DNA of 64,000 nucleotides, from contig NZ_JH600070.1 of the NCBI RefSeq assembly GCF_000245015.1, forward strand, positions 1,695,716 through 1,759,715, written 5' to 3'. A program made the translations under genes and the position numbers. Of the stretch, positions 52,501 to 62,836 are shown piece after piece. Origin of the DNA: Beggiatoa alba B18LD. GTDB lineage: Bacteria; Pseudomonadota; Gammaproteobacteria; Beggiatoales; Beggiatoaceae. A model generated the notes under the pieces. It worked only from the letters and a program-made list of their open reading frames with translations, did not search any database and had not been told where the DNA came from. Numbering within the stretch: position 1 is the first letter of the stretch; each line of letters starts with the position of its first letter.

Positions 52501-53603
52501 AAGCAACTCGTTTAATTCGTGAGTTAGAAAATATTAACCAACATTTAATCATCATAGCCATGACCGCAGGCGCGATGAAGGGCGACGCAGACCGTTGTTT
52601 AAAAGCAGGAATGGATGACTATTTAGCAAAGCCTATCACGTTAGAACGCTTAACCGCAGTAATTGGCAAATACATTGCTTTAGAACAACCAAATTCTGAA
52701 AAACTGACAACGAAAGAGGGTAATATGATGTTACCTAATCAGCAGAAAGTTCTTTTGGTTGAAGATAATGAAGTCAACAGCTTAGTTGCAATAACTATGC
52801 TGGAACAACTTGGCTATCAAGTGGAATCAGTCGTTAATGGTAAAGAAGCTGTCGCTATTTGCCAAGAGAAACAATACGATATTATTTTAATGGACATTAG
52901 AATGCCCGTCATGGATGGTGTGGAAGCAACAAAACAAATTCGTTTACATGAGCGTAAAGAAACCTATCAAACGCCCATTATTGCATTAACTGCGAATACA
53001 CAACCGCATGAAGTAAAGCATTATCGTGAGGTTGGAATGAATGATTGTTTAGGCAAACCGTTTTCAATTGAAGGCTTACAACAAGTTTTAAAAAAATATA
53101 CCTCCGCAGTCTCTGCGGATAAACAGCTTGGAAAAAATAGCGTAACCGTTTCAACCCGTTCTATCTCCGCGCTCGCACAACAAACCACAGAAATGCTCGC
53201 AACAGCAGTAAGCACCACACAATCTACAAATGTGGCAGAGAGGAAAATCCAATTACCCGTCTTTGATGAAAATCAATTACGGCGGGTATCTATTGGTAAT
53301 TTAATGATTTTAGAAAAATTAGTTCATGCTTTTGAGGACGACACACCCAAACAATTAGATAAACTACAGCAAGCTTTGCAAAATAATGCACAAAAAGATG
53401 CGGAGCGCATTGCGCATTCAATTAAAGGCAGTGCTAGAAGTATCGGCGCGTTACGGTTAGGAGAAGTCGCGTTTAATACAGAGCGGATGGCAGCCGAAGG
53501 GCAATTGCATGAGGTTGAAAAACTCTCACATCAGTTACAAGAGGAGTTTTCACAGTTACAAACCGCATGGAGTCAAATTGAGTGGAAAACCTTTTTATCT
53601 TAA
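49524..53603 (+). CDS. Soluble PAS hybrid histidine kinase with three receivers and HPt
   Basis: A 1359-residue cytoplasmic kinase without membrane helices. Domains: degenerate PAS (about 10-110), PAS/PAC 128-245, PAS-like 255-365, PAS/PAC 372-492, HisKA with H520 ([11 protein letters not shown]), HATPase (GTGLGL near 699-704), receivers 1-3 with D815, D983 and D1124, and HPt with H1298 (RIAHSIKGSARSIGAL). A chain of H-D-D-D-H gives several phosphorelay steps in one protein. GAGGG just before M1068 could start a separate receiver 3-HPt product. Its stop codon TAA forms the first bases of repeat R12. Confidence 0.92.
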   Translation: MITSNDNITSVACPALLMGIVTPQGQWVSLNDEGQRLLGSNFKYSPLSHYIHPDDYELIQQALQQIQPQTPVLACEARIHHIETHDYLEYAWIICLHTAENIQVIAAPFMQQHLLAQQAIRQNAQQTEKRYQTIFNNAAVGIALVDRHGYYQDCNERWVQMFGYKAEELHHMKNTDLSPVADRSLVKDRLERVKQGETGDYRVEKRFLHKDGHVIWGELSASAIRTQQNELESLIGIVVDITERKQAEEALKAAHERLLTVLDSLQAIVYVADLKTNEVLYVNKYGQEAFTHSYWQSFFPYTGTEYTGQDYYSLLMQDEKRGNLYSVEYHDINTGKWYLIQDSAIHWIDKRWVRLQIATDITELKQTEEALRLNEERYRAIVQDQTELICRYRPDGRISFVNEAYCRYFEKNAEELIGEYFVPMIIQEDKSRTEEILKHLSRDNPVVELEHRVVLANGEIRWQHWIDRVLYDSNGRVAEYQAVGRDITERKQTEEALLRAKETAEAATRAKSEFLANMSHEIRTPMNGVMGMTELLLNTTLTVQQREYASIIRNSTNALQTLLNDILDFSKIEAGKLTLEPIPFDLETATLEVARLLSITASSKGFDLIVRYSPTAPRYVIGDAGRMRQILTNLTGNAVKFTQRGYVFVNVDCAERTGEEAVIRFQIQDTGVGIAVDKLEAIFDKFTQADTSTTRKFGGTGLGLAITKQLVTLMNGKINVISDVGKGSMFTVSIPFPLVKNAVEMPTRPQIALPNTLINTRVLVVDDNIVNQQVLQEQLESFSIRCDVCNDAETALQRLAESYAAQDPYWLLILDYIMDGMNGEVLGETIRKDQKYNNTLLILLSSTGCQYDAQILQNKGFSAYLLKPLPVRHLRQTIIALWSDYQNKFAQTFIKIDTVPNILPNKLNDKAINGGNSEANTQINLRAPLGTRVLLIEDNDVNRLVAMNMLQELGCQVTEAINGKMAVEKILDNDYQYDFVLMDVQMPEMDGIEATRLIRELENINQHLIIIAMTAGAMKGDADRCLKAGMDDYLAKPITLERLTAVIGKYIALEQPNSEKLTTKEGNMMLPNQQKVLLVEDNEVNSLVAITMLEQLGYQVESVVNGKEAVAICQEKQYDIILMDIRMPVMDGVEATKQIRLHERKETYQTPIIALTANTQPHEVKHYREVGMNDCLGKPFSIEGLQQVLKKYTSAVSADKQLGKNSVTVSTRSISALAQQTTEMLATAVSTTQSTNVAERKIQLPVFDENQLRRVSIGNLMILEKLVHAFEDDTPKQLDKLQQALQNNAQKDAERIAHSIKGSARSIGALRLGEVAFNTERMAAEGQLHEVEKLSHQLQEEFSQLQTAWSQIEWKTFLS

Positions 53604-53781
53604 CCTGAGTACGGCGAAATTCTTTTAAAAAGACAAGCGTTTGTCTGAATCAGGATTTTCAGGATTAAAAAGCGTGATTCACCTGACTTTTTGGTTTGAG
53701 GGTTTTAAATCCTGTTAATCCTGTGAATCCTGATTCAGACAAGCTGTTGTCTTTTTAAAAGAAACTCGCCGAATTCAGGTT
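53602..53781 (+). repeat. MITE-like repeat, complete copy R12
   Basis: A full nested palindrome: AACCTGAGTACGGCGAAATT, CTTTTAAAAAGACAAG, TTGTCTGAATCAGGATT on the left, and the complementary AATCCTGATTCAGACAA, TTGTCTTTTTAAAAG, AACTCGCCGAATTCAGGTT on the right. The GACCTGCTAGG hairpin is missing. The left end overlaps the kinase stop codon. Confidence 0.88.
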
Positions 53782-53818
53782 AATTCAGTTAATCCTCAAA
53801 AAAATCCGCTTTTAATAG

Positions 53819-53856
53819 AAAACCCCCATGAAGAAACAAATTCATAGGGGTTTTTT
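53819..53856 (+). terminator. Terminator between the hybrid kinase and greA
   Basis: AACCCCCATGAA and TTCATAGGGGTT form a stem of 12 pairs with one mismatch, followed by TTTTTTAT. On the plus strand it would end the kinase transcript; the reverse direction is weaker. Confidence 0.75.
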
Positions 53857-53887
53857 ATCACCGTGACTATTCAAGAGTTCATACTAT

Positions 53888-53921
53888 AAAGGGCGTGTCA
53901 GTTAGTCTGAACACGCCCTTT
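53888..53921 (-). terminator. greA terminator hairpin
   Basis: AAAGGGCGTGT and ACACGCCCTTT form an 11-bp perfect stem four bases past the greA stop codon. The T run is short (TTTATAG), so it is a moderate terminator or processing site. Confidence 0.65.
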
Positions 53922-53924
53922 AGA

Positions 53925-54401
53925 TTAAATGTATTTTACCGCAACCACTTCATATTCTTTTTTGCCACTCGGTGCTTGTACGATGGCAACGTCTCCCTCT
54001 GTTTTGCCAATTAAGGCACGAGCAATGGGAGAACTGATAGATATGCGGTTGGCTTTTATATCTGCTTCATCATCGCCGACAATTTGATACATCACTTCTT
54101 CGTCGGTTTCTATGTTTAACAGTTCTACGGTAGAACCAAAAACGATTTTGCCACCTGCATTGAGCTTGGTAACATCGATGATTTCTGCATTGGATAATTT
54201 ACCTTCTAACTCAGCAATCCGTCCTTCTATAAAGCTTTGTTGTTCACGCGCGGCATGATATTCGGCGTTTTCTTTTAAATCGCCTAATGCACGCGCTTCT
54301 GCAATAGCTTGTATGACGTTAGGACGGGCGACTGATTTTAGCTCTTGTAATTCATCGCGCAATTTTTGTGCGCCTTGAACAGTCATCGGTGACTTATTCA
54401 T
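53925..54401 (-). CDS. greA: Transcription elongation factor GreA
   Basis: A 158-residue factor, the normal length, that rescues stalled RNA polymerase. The N-terminal coiled coil ([39 protein letters not shown]) carries the tip acidic residues DLKENAEY, and the C-terminal FKBP-like domain ends [29 protein letters not shown]. Its start overlaps the carB end by four bases. The carA-carB-greA order is a recurrent gammaproteobacterial arrangement. Confidence 0.97.
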   Translation of the reverse strand: MNKSPMTVQGAQKLRDELQELKSVARPNVIQAIAEARALGDLKENAEYHAAREQQSFIEGRIAELEGKLSNAEIIDVTKLNAGGKIVFGSTVELLNIETDEEVMYQIVGDDEADIKANRISISSPIARALIGKTEGDVAIVQAPSGKKEYEVVAVKYI

Positions 54402-57400
54402 ATCGTTGTACCTTGTTTTAGTTCCTTATGTAAATCTTGTAAACGATTCACTTCTCCTGATTGACTGACCTTTAACGCCAACACCATTGCTCTTGCGCCT
54501 GCCATTGTCGTGGTGTAAGTCACCTTATGTTGCAAGGCGGTGCGACGAATGGTAAATGAATCAGAAATAGCTTGTTTACCCTCTGTCGTGTTGATAATGA
54601 GGCTGATTTCTTCGTTTTTGATGCTATCCACAATATGGGGTCTGCCTTCAATGACTTTGTTGACAGTGGTACATGTCACGCCTGCATCGCGGAGTGCTTT
54701 AGCTGTACCACGGGTTGCAACAATTTCAAAGCCTAAGGACAGTAAATCCCGACTGACATCAACCGCTGCTTGTTTATCCGTTTCTCGAACGCTAATAAAC
54801 GCACGTCCTGAGCGCGGTAAATTCAGCCCTGCTGCTAATTGGGATTTTGCAAAGGCTTCACCAAAACTGCGACCTACGCCCATCACTTCGCCTGTGGATT
54901 TCATTTCAGGCCCTAATAATGGGTCAACCCCTGCAAATTTTACAAACGGGAATACCGCTTCTTTTACAGAGTAGTAGGAGGGAATGCATTCTTGAGTAAA
55001 GCCTTGTTCAGCCAGTTTACGACCTACCATACAACGCGCGGCGATTCTTGCTAATGGTAAACCTGTGGCTTTTGAAACAAACGGCACGGTGCGGGAGGCA
55101 CGAGGATTGACCTCTAGCACGTAAATGGTTTGATTTTGAATAGCGAACTGCGCGTTCACTAATCCTACCACATTTAACGCTTTTGCCATACTGATCATTT
55201 GGGCACGGAGTTGGTCTTGTAACATGGGGGACAGACCATAGGGCGGGAGGGAGCAAGCTGAGTCGCCAGAGTGTACGCCAGCTTCTTCAATGTGTTCCAT
55301 AATCCCACCAATAAGTACATGTTCACCATCGCAAACGGCATCGACATCGACTTCTATCGCTTCATCTAAGAATCGGTCTAGTAAAACAGGGGAGTCGTTA
55401 GAAACAGACACGGCTGTTTGCATATAGCGTTTTAAGTCGTCGGGATGGTAAACAATTTCCATCGCTCGCCCGCCTAAGACGTAGGAAGGACGCACAACGA
55501 GTGGGTAGCCAATTTCATCCGCTAATTTAAGCGCGACTTCTGCATTGCGGGCGGTGCGGTTGGGCGGTTGGCGGAGATTGAGCTGATTTACCAGTTGTTG
55601 GAAGCGTTCACGGTCTTCGGCTAGGTCGATAGAATCGGGCGTTGTACCAATAATGGGCGCGCCAGCGGCTTCTAAGGGTTTCGCCAGTTTTAAGGGGGTT
55701 TGTCCACCATATTGGACAATGATGCCCTTGGGGTTTTCAACGGCGATGATTTCTAAGACATCTTCTAAGGTTAAAGGTTCGAAGTAGAGTCGGTCGGAGG
55801 TGTCGTAATCGGTCGAAACGGTTTCAGGGTTGCAATTAACCATAATTGTTTCATAACCATCCGCCCGTAAAGCTAAAGCAGCTTGTACGCAGCAGTAGTC
55901 GAATTCAATCCCTTGTCCGATGCGGTTAGGACCTCCTCCTAACACCATGATTTTTTCCCGTTGAGTCGGATTGCTTTCGCATTCTTCCTCGTAGGTTGAA
56001 TACATGTAAGCGGTGGTTGCGGTAAATTCGGCGGCGCAGGAGTCGACACGTTTATAAACAGGACGTATTTTGTAGCGGTGGCGTAGTTCGCGAATGTCTT
56101 GTTCGGCAGTATTGGTTAAAATAGCAAGGCGTTTGTCGGAAAAGCCTTTGCGTTTAAGTTCGCGTAAACGTTCGGGCGTTAAGCAGTCGAAGCCTTCGGC
56201 TTTAACTTCAGCCTCTTCGTCGATAATGTCTGCAATTTGGGTTAAAAACCAAGGGTCTATGGTAGTGTGTTCATAGACATCATCTATTGTCCAGCCTGCA
56301 CGGAAAGCGTCGGCAACATACCATAAACGTTCTGGTCCTGCTTCTTGCAGTTCGTGGCGTAAAACGTCTTTGCTGGCGTTAGAATCGGGTTCGAGTTGTG
56401 GGTCTAAATGCTCATCGAGTCCACACATCCCTGTTTCTAGCCCACGTAGGGCTTTTTGTAAAGATTCTTGGAAAGTCCGCCCGATTGCCATCACTTCGCC
56501 AACGGATTTCATTTGGGTAGTTAATAACGGCTCGGCTTGGGGGAATTTTTCAAAGGTGAAGCGTGGAACTTTGGTAACGACGTAGTCAATCGTGGGTTCA
56601 AAAGATGCGGGAGTTGCGCCGCCTGTAATTTCGTTGGCTAGTTCGTCTAGGGTGTAACCGATAGCGAGTTTTGCAGCAACGCGAGCGATGGGGAAGCCTG
56701 TGGCTTTAGAGGCAAGCGCGGAGGAGCGAGAAACGCGGGGATTCATCTCGATGATAATCATGCGTCCATTTTTGGGGTCAATCGCAAATTGGACGTTAGA
56801 ACCCCCTGTATCGACACCAATTTCACGCAACACTGCCAGCGAGGCATCGCGCATGATTTGATATTCTTTGTCGGTCAGGGTTTGAATCGGGGCAACGGTG
56901 ATGGAGTCGCCCGTATGAATTCCCATGGGGTCTAAGTTTTCAATCGAGCAGACGATGATGCAATTGTCTTTGCTATCGCGCACAACTTCCATCTCATATT
57001 CTTTCCAACCCAGTGCTGATTCTTCAATAAGCAGTTGATGCACAGGGGAGAGGTCGAAACCACGTTCGCAAATCGTGACAAATTCCTCGCGGTTGTAGGC
57101 AATCCCGCCACCACTTCCCCCAAGTGTAAAAGAGGGGCGAATCACGGTCGGAAAGCCGACAGAGGCTTGTGCGGCAAAGGCTTCTTCCATGGTGTGCGCA
57201 ACGCTAGAACGAGGCGTATCTAAGCCGATTTTTTTCATGGCATCGCGGAATTTTTCGCGGTCTTCGGCTTTGTCGATGGCTTCTTCTTTCGCGCCTATCA
57301 TTTCGACATTGTATTGTGCTAAAACGCCATGTTTAGATAATTCTAACGCGCAGTTAAGCGCGGTTTGTCCGCCCATGGTGGGGAGGAGCGCGTCAGGGCG

Positions 57401-57643
57401 TTCTTTTTCGATAATTCTGGCGACGGTTTGCCATTCGATAGGCTCTATGTAGGTCGCATCCGCCATGTCGGGGTCAGTCATGATGGTCGCGGGATTGGAG
57501 TTGACCAGAATCACGCGGTATCCTTCTTCTCTCAAGGCTTTGCAGGCTTGCGCCCCTGAGTAGTCGAACTCGCAGGCTTGCCCAATGATAATAGGACCTG
57601 CACCAATAATCAGAATGCTGTGTATGTCGGTACGTTTTGGCAT
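54398..57643 (-). CDS. carB: Carbamoyl phosphate synthase large subunit
   Basis: A 1081-residue enzyme, close to the E. coli length, that makes carbamoyl phosphate from bicarbonate, ammonia and two ATP for pyrimidine and arginine synthesis. Two homologous ATP-grasp halves are visible, with [18 protein letters not shown] and [20 protein letters not shown], and [22 protein letters not shown] and [22 protein letters not shown]. The C-terminal 140 residues are the allosteric MGS-like domain. It overlaps greA and lies 174 bases behind carA. Confidence 0.98.
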   Translation of the reverse strand: MPKRTDIHSILIIGAGPIIIGQACEFDYSGAQACKALREEGYRVILVNSNPATIMTDPDMADATYIEPIEWQTVARIIEKERPDALLPTMGGQTALNCALELSKHGVLAQYNVEMIGAKEEAIDKAEDREKFRDAMKKIGLDTPRSSVAHTMEEAFAAQASVGFPTVIRPSFTLGGSGGGIAYNREEFVTICERGFDLSPVHQLLIEESALGWKEYEMEVVRDSKDNCIIVCSIENLDPMGIHTGDSITVAPIQTLTDKEYQIMRDASLAVLREIGVDTGGSNVQFAIDPKNGRMIIIEMNPRVSRSSALASKATGFPIARVAAKLAIGYTLDELANEITGGATPASFEPTIDYVVTKVPRFTFEKFPQAEPLLTTQMKSVGEVMAIGRTFQESLQKALRGLETGMCGLDEHLDPQLEPDSNASKDVLRHELQEAGPERLWYVADAFRAGWTIDDVYEHTTIDPWFLTQIADIIDEEAEVKAEGFDCLTPERLRELKRKGFSDKRLAILTNTAEQDIRELRHRYKIRPVYKRVDSCAAEFTATTAYMYSTYEEECESNPTQREKIMVLGGGPNRIGQGIEFDYCCVQAALALRADGYETIMVNCNPETVSTDYDTSDRLYFEPLTLEDVLEIIAVENPKGIIVQYGGQTPLKLAKPLEAAGAPIIGTTPDSIDLAEDRERFQQLVNQLNLRQPPNRTARNAEVALKLADEIGYPLVVRPSYVLGGRAMEIVYHPDDLKRYMQTAVSVSNDSPVLLDRFLDEAIEVDVDAVCDGEHVLIGGIMEHIEEAGVHSGDSACSLPPYGLSPMLQDQLRAQMISMAKALNVVGLVNAQFAIQNQTIYVLEVNPRASRTVPFVSKATGLPLARIAARCMVGRKLAEQGFTQECIPSYYSVKEAVFPFVKFAGVDPLLGPEMKSTGEVMGVGRSFGEAFAKSQLAAGLNLPRSGRAFISVRETDKQAAVDVSRDLLSLGFEIVATRGTAKALRDAGVTCTTVNKVIEGRPHIVDSIKNEEISLIINTTEGKQAISDSFTIRRTALQHKVTYTTTMAGARAMVLALKVSQSGEVNRLQDLHKELKQGTTI

Positions 57644-57774
57644 AACTTAAGGAATGTGCGTCTGAGTGAAATACGAAGGATAGGTATAACAGTCATGAGT
57701 GTGAATCGATACACCTGTGTCGGTTTATCGTTATGTGCGAGTACGATTCGATTCAACGGCTCAGTTAGTATTTA

Positions 57775-57806
57775 GACAGGTGCAAAGCGATTGATTTGCA
57801 CCTGTC
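57775..57806 (-). other. Perfect hairpin between carA and carB
   Basis: A 12-bp perfect inverted repeat, GACAGGTGCAAA / TTTGCACCTGTC, with an eight-base loop sits 11 bases past the carA stop. No T run follows, so full termination is unlikely. It may partly attenuate transcription, or stabilise the carA message relative to carB. Confidence 0.6.
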
Positions 57807-57817
57807 GCAATAGCTAG

Positions 57818-58948
57818 CTAAGTGGATGACTGTTGTTTCATGAGTTCGATGAACTGGTCAAACAAGGGGGAGACATCACGCGGGCCAGGACTGGCTTCGG
57901 GGTGTCCTTGGAAACTAAACGCAGGTAAATCCGTTCGACAAATCCCTTGCAAACTGCCATCAAACAGTGAACGATGTGTCGCTTTCAGCGTTGGTGGTAA
58001 GCTGGCTTCATCAACAGCGAAGCCATGATTTTGACTTGTAATCATCACGACTTTATTGGCTAAATCTTGAACAGGATGATTTGCGCCATGATGACCAAAT
58101 TTCATCTTGACTGTCTTTGCACCACTGGCTAAACCTAATAATTGATGTCCTAAGCAGATACCAAAAACAGGCACTTTTGTGGCTAAAATTTCTTGAATCG
58201 CTGCAATTGCATAATCACAAGGTTCAGGATCACCAGGTCCATTGGATAAAAATACGCCATGGGGTTTATGGGCTAATACATCGCGTGCAGGCGTTTTTGC
58301 TGGGACTACCGTCACATGACAGCCACGCTCGACTAGCATTCGTAAAATATTCCGTTTTACGCCATAGTCATAAGCGACCACACGCCAAGGGCGATGGCTA
58401 GGGGTTTTAGAATCGCCAAGTTGCCACTCACCCTCTTCCCATGAATAGGTGTAGGGGGTTGTGACCGCTTGTGCTAAGTCCATCCCTTTCAATCCTGCGA
58501 ATTGTTGAGCCGCTTGAATGGCGAGTTCAGGGCTAATGTTATCCCCTGCCACAATACAACCATTTTGCGCACCTTTTTCACGCAGAAGACGAGTAAGACG
58601 ACGAGTGTCAATACCTGCAATGGCAACAACTTGATGCCGTTTTAAATAGGCATCTAAAGGCTCTGTTGCACGCCAATTGCTCACGGTAAGAGATAAATCA
58701 CGAATGACCAAGCCTGCGGCAAATACTTTCGTGGATTCTTCATCTTCCGCATTTACCCCTGTGTTTCCAATATGTGGATAGGTTAGGGTAACGATTTGCT
58801 TATAATACGAGGGGTCAGTCAGGATTTCCTGATAACCAGTGATAGCGGTATTAAACACCACTTCACCCACACTTTGCCCTGTGTAACCAATGGATTCACC
58901 GTAAAACAGACTGCCGTCTGCCAGTGCTAATAAAGCCGGATGTTTCAA
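57818..58948 (-). CDS. carA: Carbamoyl phosphate synthase small subunit
   Basis: A 376-residue glutamine amidotransferase that supplies ammonia to CarB. The N-terminal half begins [35 protein letters not shown]. The catalytic class I amidotransferase half has [12 protein letters not shown] with the cysteine, and a His-Glu in the [12 protein letters not shown] stretch. It is the first gene of the operon; the promoter must lie in 58949-59300. Confidence 0.97.
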   Translation of the reverse strand: MKHPALLALADGSLFYGESIGYTGQSVGEVVFNTAITGYQEILTDPSYYKQIVTLTYPHIGNTGVNAEDEESTKVFAAGLVIRDLSLTVSNWRATEPLDAYLKRHQVVAIAGIDTRRLTRLLREKGAQNGCIVAGDNISPELAIQAAQQFAGLKGMDLAQAVTTPYTYSWEEGEWQLGDSKTPSHRPWRVVAYDYGVKRNILRMLVERGCHVTVVPAKTPARDVLAHKPHGVFLSNGPGDPEPCDYAIAAIQEILATKVPVFGICLGHQLLGLASGAKTVKMKFGHHGANHPVQDLANKVVMITSQNHGFAVDEASLPPTLKATHRSLFDGSLQGICRTDLPAFSFQGHPEASPGPRDVSPLFDQFIELMKQQSST

Positions 58949-59300
58949 AACACACTCCGCGATACTGATTTTAAAGAGGGATTAGTTAAGGAATAACGCT
59001 TACACTATACAAAAGTTTGCGTATTTTACGGGTATGTCAGGAAACCAGCAAGCACGAATCTGTTACAGTTTCACAAGCAACAGATTTACAATTCACTGTT
59101 ATCACTATCTTAATTAACTTGGCATATTAGATGAATATTTACTGCACGCAGTCAACTTTTAACCCTTAATCGCTTAAGATACAATCTATCAGGTATTGCT
59201 AAACTGAAATGACAATCAGTCATCATCCTTATAGGGATTCATAAATATTTTTTAACATAGGCTTTTTTGGTATCGGTTTGTTTAATGAAATGGGGATAAT
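58949..59300. other. Divergent promoter region, carA / small secreted protein
   Basis: About 350 bases with no repeat copy and no gene that I can support. GGGGAT precedes the start at 59301. carA promoters are often regulated by arginine and pyrimidines, but I see no clear operator. Confidence 0.35.
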
Positions 59301-59570
59301 ATGAGAAAAATTTTATACGCTCTTGGGTTTGCGGGGCTTTTTGTGAGTCTGAATGTCGCTGCAAATTCACCCACAGATATTAATTTCGCTGCGAAAAAGA
59401 AAACAACTTTCGGTACGGAATATGTGGTTTATAACGTGCGTTGTTCTGATGGCACGACCCGCCAAATCAGTTCATGGAACAATCGCAAAGAATGGTGTGT
59501 TGGAACCAGCAATAACGACTGCTCCAATAGTCAACTTAAAGCAGCACAATTGGCGTGCGATGGTAAATAA
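59301..59570 (+). CDS. Small secreted protein with three cysteines
   Basis: An 89-residue protein with a signal peptide (MRKILYALGFAGLFVSLNVAAN, cleavage probably near residue 21). The mature part, about 68 residues, contains VRCSDGTTRQISSWNNRKEWCVGTSNNDCSNSQLKAAQLACDG. There are four cysteines in the chain as read, which could form two disulfides. GGGGAT is placed properly upstream. I recognise no family; it may be an envelope or extracellular protein. It is the only gene between divergent carA and argH. Confidence 0.7.
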   Translation: MRKILYALGFAGLFVSLNVAANSPTDINFAAKKKTTFGTEYVVYNVRCSDGTTRQISSWNNRKEWCVGTSNNDCSNSQLKAAQLACDGK

Positions 59571-59580
59571 ATTTTTACAC

Positions 59581-59612
59581 TTGGCTAAGTGTGTTTAGAC
59601 ATGCTTAGTCAA
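59581..59612. other. Inverted repeat after the small secreted protein gene
   Basis: TTGGCTAAG and CTTAGTCAA pair (one wobble) around a 14-base loop, about ten bases past the stop codon. There is no T run; it may be a weak terminator. Confidence 0.35.
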
Positions 59613-59686
59613 TTGCGGTGTTTGCTACCCATTTGACAATCCATTAGTCTATAAAGCCCTTTCCATTCCCGCATTTCAAAAACACT

Positions 59687-61066
59687 ATGACGACGATTGA
59701 AAAACCTTGGAGTGGACGCTTTACCGCGCCAACCGATGCATTTGTAGAAGCTTTCACCGCCTCAGTCGGATTTGACCAACGCCTTTATGCTTATGACATC
59801 ATGGGGTCTATCGCCCATGCAACCATGCTTGCCCGCGTTGGGGTTTTAACACAAACCGAATGCGAACAAATCGTAAACGGTTTACAAAGCATTCAACAAG
59901 AAATCGAAAGCGGACAGCTACAATGGTCAATAGCACTCGAAGATGTTCACATGAACATCGAAACCCGTCTGACGCAAAAAATTGGCGTTGTGGGTAAAAA
60001 ACTCCATACAGGACGCTCTCGTAATGACCAAGTTGCAACCGATGTGCGTCTCTATCTACGCCATGAAATTGATACCATCATCGCAGAACTGAATCGCCTT
60101 CTAAACGCCCTTATCGTCGTTGCCGAACGCGAAGCAGAAACCATCCTCCCTGGTTTTACCCACTTACAAAGTGCTCAACCCATCACCTTTGGACACCACC
60201 TGCTTGCATGGTGTGAAATGCTCTTGCGTGATAAATCCCGTTTACAAGACTGTCGCAAACGGGTTAATACCCTCCCACTTGGTGCGGCAGCCCTCGCAGG
60301 CACAAGCTACCCCCTAGACCGCCACTACACCGCTGAACTACTCGGTTTTGAAGCCGTTGCAGAAAACTCCCTCGATGCAGTTAGCGACCGTGATTTCGCC
60401 ATAGAATTCACCAGTGCAGCCACCCTCATCATGATGCACCTCTCCCGCTTCTCAGAAGAACTCGTCCTCTGGTCATCCGCCCAATTCAACTTTATAGAAC
60501 TGAGCGACGCATTTTGTACGGGTTCATCCATCATGCCCCAAAAGAAAAACCCCGATGTCCCCGAACTTGTTCGCGGCAAAACAGGGCGGGTTTATGGCGC
60601 GTTAATCAGCTTATTAACACTGATGAAATCCCAACCTTTAGCCTACAACAAAGACAATCAAGAAGACAAAGAACCCCTATTCGACACCGTTGACACCCTC
60701 AAAGGCAGCTTAAAAGTCTATGCTGACATGATACCCGCGATGCAAGTCAACCGCGACATCATGCGCAAAGCCGCCCTACAAGGCTTTACCACCGCGACCG
60801 ACCTCGCTGATTATCTAGTACGCAAAGGTGTCCCTTTCCGCGATGCCCACGAAATTGTTGGCAAAGCGGTTCGTTACGGTGTTGAAAACAATACACATTT
60901 AGAAGCAGTCACCTTAGAAACCTACAAACAATTTTCACCCTTGATAGAACAAGATGTCTATAACGTACTGAGTTTAGAAGGCTCAGTCGCGGCACGTAAC
61001 GTTTTTGGAGGCACTGCCCCGCAACAAGTCAAAGCGGCAATTCAACGCCTTAAAGCCAAACTTTAA
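59687..61066 (+). CDS. argH: Argininosuccinate lyase
   Basis: A 459-residue cytoplasmic enzyme of the fumarase/aspartase superfamily that splits argininosuccinate into arginine and fumarate. The signature [12 protein letters not shown] is near residue 280; the start [19 protein letters not shown] and [19 protein letters not shown] are typical. Length is normal. With carAB in the same window, arginine and pyrimidine precursor supply lie close together, but they are separate transcription units. Confidence 0.97.
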   Translation: MTTIEKPWSGRFTAPTDAFVEAFTASVGFDQRLYAYDIMGSIAHATMLARVGVLTQTECEQIVNGLQSIQQEIESGQLQWSIALEDVHMNIETRLTQKIGVVGKKLHTGRSRNDQVATDVRLYLRHEIDTIIAELNRLLNALIVVAEREAETILPGFTHLQSAQPITFGHHLLAWCEMLLRDKSRLQDCRKRVNTLPLGAAALAGTSYPLDRHYTAELLGFEAVAENSLDAVSDRDFAIEFTSAATLIMMHLSRFSEELVLWSSAQFNFIELSDAFCTGSSIMPQKKNPDVPELVRGKTGRVYGALISLLTLMKSQPLAYNKDNQEDKEPLFDTVDTLKGSLKVYADMIPAMQVNRDIMRKAALQGFTTATDLADYLVRKGVPFRDAHEIVGKAVRYGVENNTHLEAVTLETYKQFSPLIEQDVYNVLSLEGSVAARNVFGGTAPQQVKAAIQRLKAKL

Positions 61067-61098
61067 CCCCTCAACATCTCTGACAAGGAACTAAATCC

Positions 61099-61536
61099 AT
61101 GAGTGATTTACACGGTTACTATATTGAAGACATTGAAGTAGGCATGAAAGCCAGTTATGCCAAAACCGTCACTGAAACCGATGTTGTCCTCTTCGCAGGC
61201 ATTTCAGGCGACAACAACCCTGTTCACGTTAATCAAGAATTTGCTGAACAAACCCCGTTTAAATCCCGTATTGCACACGGCATGTTAAGCGTTGGCTTTA
61301 TCTCCATGGTTCTAGGAACAAAACTTCCCGGACCAGGCGCGATTTACATCAGCCAAAACGTTAAATTTAAAGCCCCTGTACACATCGGCGATACGGTTCA
61401 TGCAGAAGTGACGGTTAAAGAAGTCATCAAAGAGAAAAAACGAGTTATTTTAGAAACCGTTTGCCGTGTTAAAGACACCGTTGTGATTGACGGGGAAGCA
61501 ATGGTCATGGTTGCCTCAAAAGCAACAACCAACTGA
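61099..61536 (+). CDS. phaJ: MaoC-type (R)-specific enoyl-CoA hydratase
   Basis: A 145-residue hot-dog protein. The active-site motif is FAGISGDNNPVHVN with Asp and His of the hydratase 2 pattern, followed by RIAHGMLSVGFIS. Such PhaJ enzymes feed (R)-3-hydroxyacyl-CoA to polyhydroxyalkanoate synthesis, which suits a storage-forming sulfur oxidiser, but no pha synthase gene is visible here. It starts 32 bases after argH with AAGGAAC upstream and may be read together with it. Confidence 0.85.
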   Translation: MSDLHGYYIEDIEVGMKASYAKTVTETDVVLFAGISGDNNPVHVNQEFAEQTPFKSRIAHGMLSVGFISMVLGTKLPGPGAIYISQNVKFKAPVHIGDTVHAEVTVKEVIKEKKRVILETVCRVKDTVVIDGEAMVMVASKATTN

Positions 61537-61542
61537 TAAATA

Positions 61543-61574
61543 AAAAAGGGGAGTCAAGCACTCCCCCTTTTTTT
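61543..61574. terminator. Bidirectional terminator, phaJ / FecCD permease
   Basis: AAAAGGGGAGT and ACTCCCCCTTTT form a strong stem around a five-base loop, with T runs on both strands. It sits between convergent genes and can stop both. Confidence 0.88.
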
Positions 61575-61589
61575 TCTGTGCCAATCTAA

Positions 61590-62624
61590 TCAAACCAAGT
61601 GCCGTTTATGCTGTAACAACAGCCATAAAAAAAACGGCGCACCTAACACCGCCGTTAAAATACCTAACTGAATTTCTTGCGGACGATTTAACGTTCTGGC
61701 TAACAAATCAGCACTGATTAAAAAAACCGCCCCTGTTAATGCACTCGCGGGCAACAAATAACGATGCTTTGCCCCAATCAACAAACGCACAATATGCGGA
61801 ACGACCAAACCGATAAACCCTATCATCCCACTCACCGCCACCGCTGACCCCGTCAACAACGCCGCACTGCCTAATAAAATCCGCTTTACCCGCTCAACCT
61901 CTACCCCCAAAGCGGTTGCAGTCTCCTGCCCCATCAATAAAATATCCAATTCCCGCTGATACAACAACGCAATGCCCAAACCCAGCCCAAAAAAAGGCAA
62001 GGCTAACCACACATGTATCCACAAACGACTATCTAAACTCCCCATCATCCAAAAAATAATTGTTCGCGCAACCTCATATTCAACCCACGCCAAACTAATC
62101 AATAACGACATCATCGCACCAATCAAGGTATTACACGCAACACCCGCCAATAACAACGTCATTAACGGGGTACGCCCGTGATAACTCGCCAAAAAATAAA
62201 CCGCTAACAAAGTGAGCAACGCCCCAACAAACGCAAAAACAGGCAAAAAAAATAAAGATTGTGCCGTTAAACCCAATGAAATCGCCAACACCGCCCCCAA
62301 TGCACTACCAGAACTCACCCCAATCACATCAGGTGAAGCCAATGGATTTTGGAATAACCCCTGCATTTGCACGCCCGCAACGGCTAAAGAAGCCCCCACA
62401 ATTCCCGCAACCAAAACACGCGGTAAACGCATCTGCCAAATAATAATTTGTTGTGCCTCTGAAATATCCTGTACCGAGATAGGAAAATACAATTTTGCTA
62501 ATAAAACCCGCCCAACCCCTTCTAAAGGAATATAAATACTCCCAATAGAAACCCCCAAGCCTATCAGACCTAGCAAAATGACACTAATACTCAAAAAATA
62601 CACGTTTGGCTTTATAATCGTCAT
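61590..62624 (-). CDS. FecCD-family iron/cobalamin ABC permease
   Basis: A 344-residue inner-membrane permease with about ten helices. Diagnostic stretches are RLPRVLVAGIVGASLAVAGVQMQGLFQNPLASPDVIGVSSGSALGAV and the C-terminal GFIGLVVPHIVRLLIGAKHRYLLPASALTGAVFLISADLLAR. The family imports ferric siderophores, haem or vitamin B12. It is alone: no ATPase or binding protein gene lies beside it in the window, so the remaining parts are elsewhere or downstream of its own gene on the left is only the terminator. The substrate is undetermined. Confidence 0.9.
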   Translation of the reverse strand: MTIIKPNVYFLSISVILLGLIGLGVSIGSIYIPLEGVGRVLLAKLYFPISVQDISEAQQIIIWQMRLPRVLVAGIVGASLAVAGVQMQGLFQNPLASPDVIGVSSGSALGAVLAISLGLTAQSLFFLPVFAFVGALLTLLAVYFLASYHGRTPLMTLLLAGVACNTLIGAMMSLLISLAWVEYEVARTIIFWMMGSLDSRLWIHVWLALPFFGLGLGIALLYQRELDILLMGQETATALGVEVERVKRILLGSAALLTGSAVAVSGMIGFIGLVVPHIVRLLIGAKHRYLLPASALTGAVFLISADLLARTLNRPQEIQLGILTAVLGAPFFLWLLLQHKRHLV

Positions 62625-62836
62625 ATGATTGTCCCAACTTATATAGACTACTCCTAGCTATACAGGTCATGGAGAAATGATAAGCTTTTTTAAATAGAAC
62701 AATTTTAGCGTGGTGAATATTCGCTGAAAGCGGTTACAAAAGACTGTAATTGATAATAAATAGTTAAAAACATGATTAAGTTGACTAACGACCCTATTTT
62801 TATTTTTCATTGAAAAAACCGTGAAGGAGTCTTTCA

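Noticed and set aside
59353-59598. Alternative 81-residue frame over the small secreted protein
   Set aside because: The frame at 59301 has a signal peptide, cysteines and a ribosome site; the overlapping frame has none of these.
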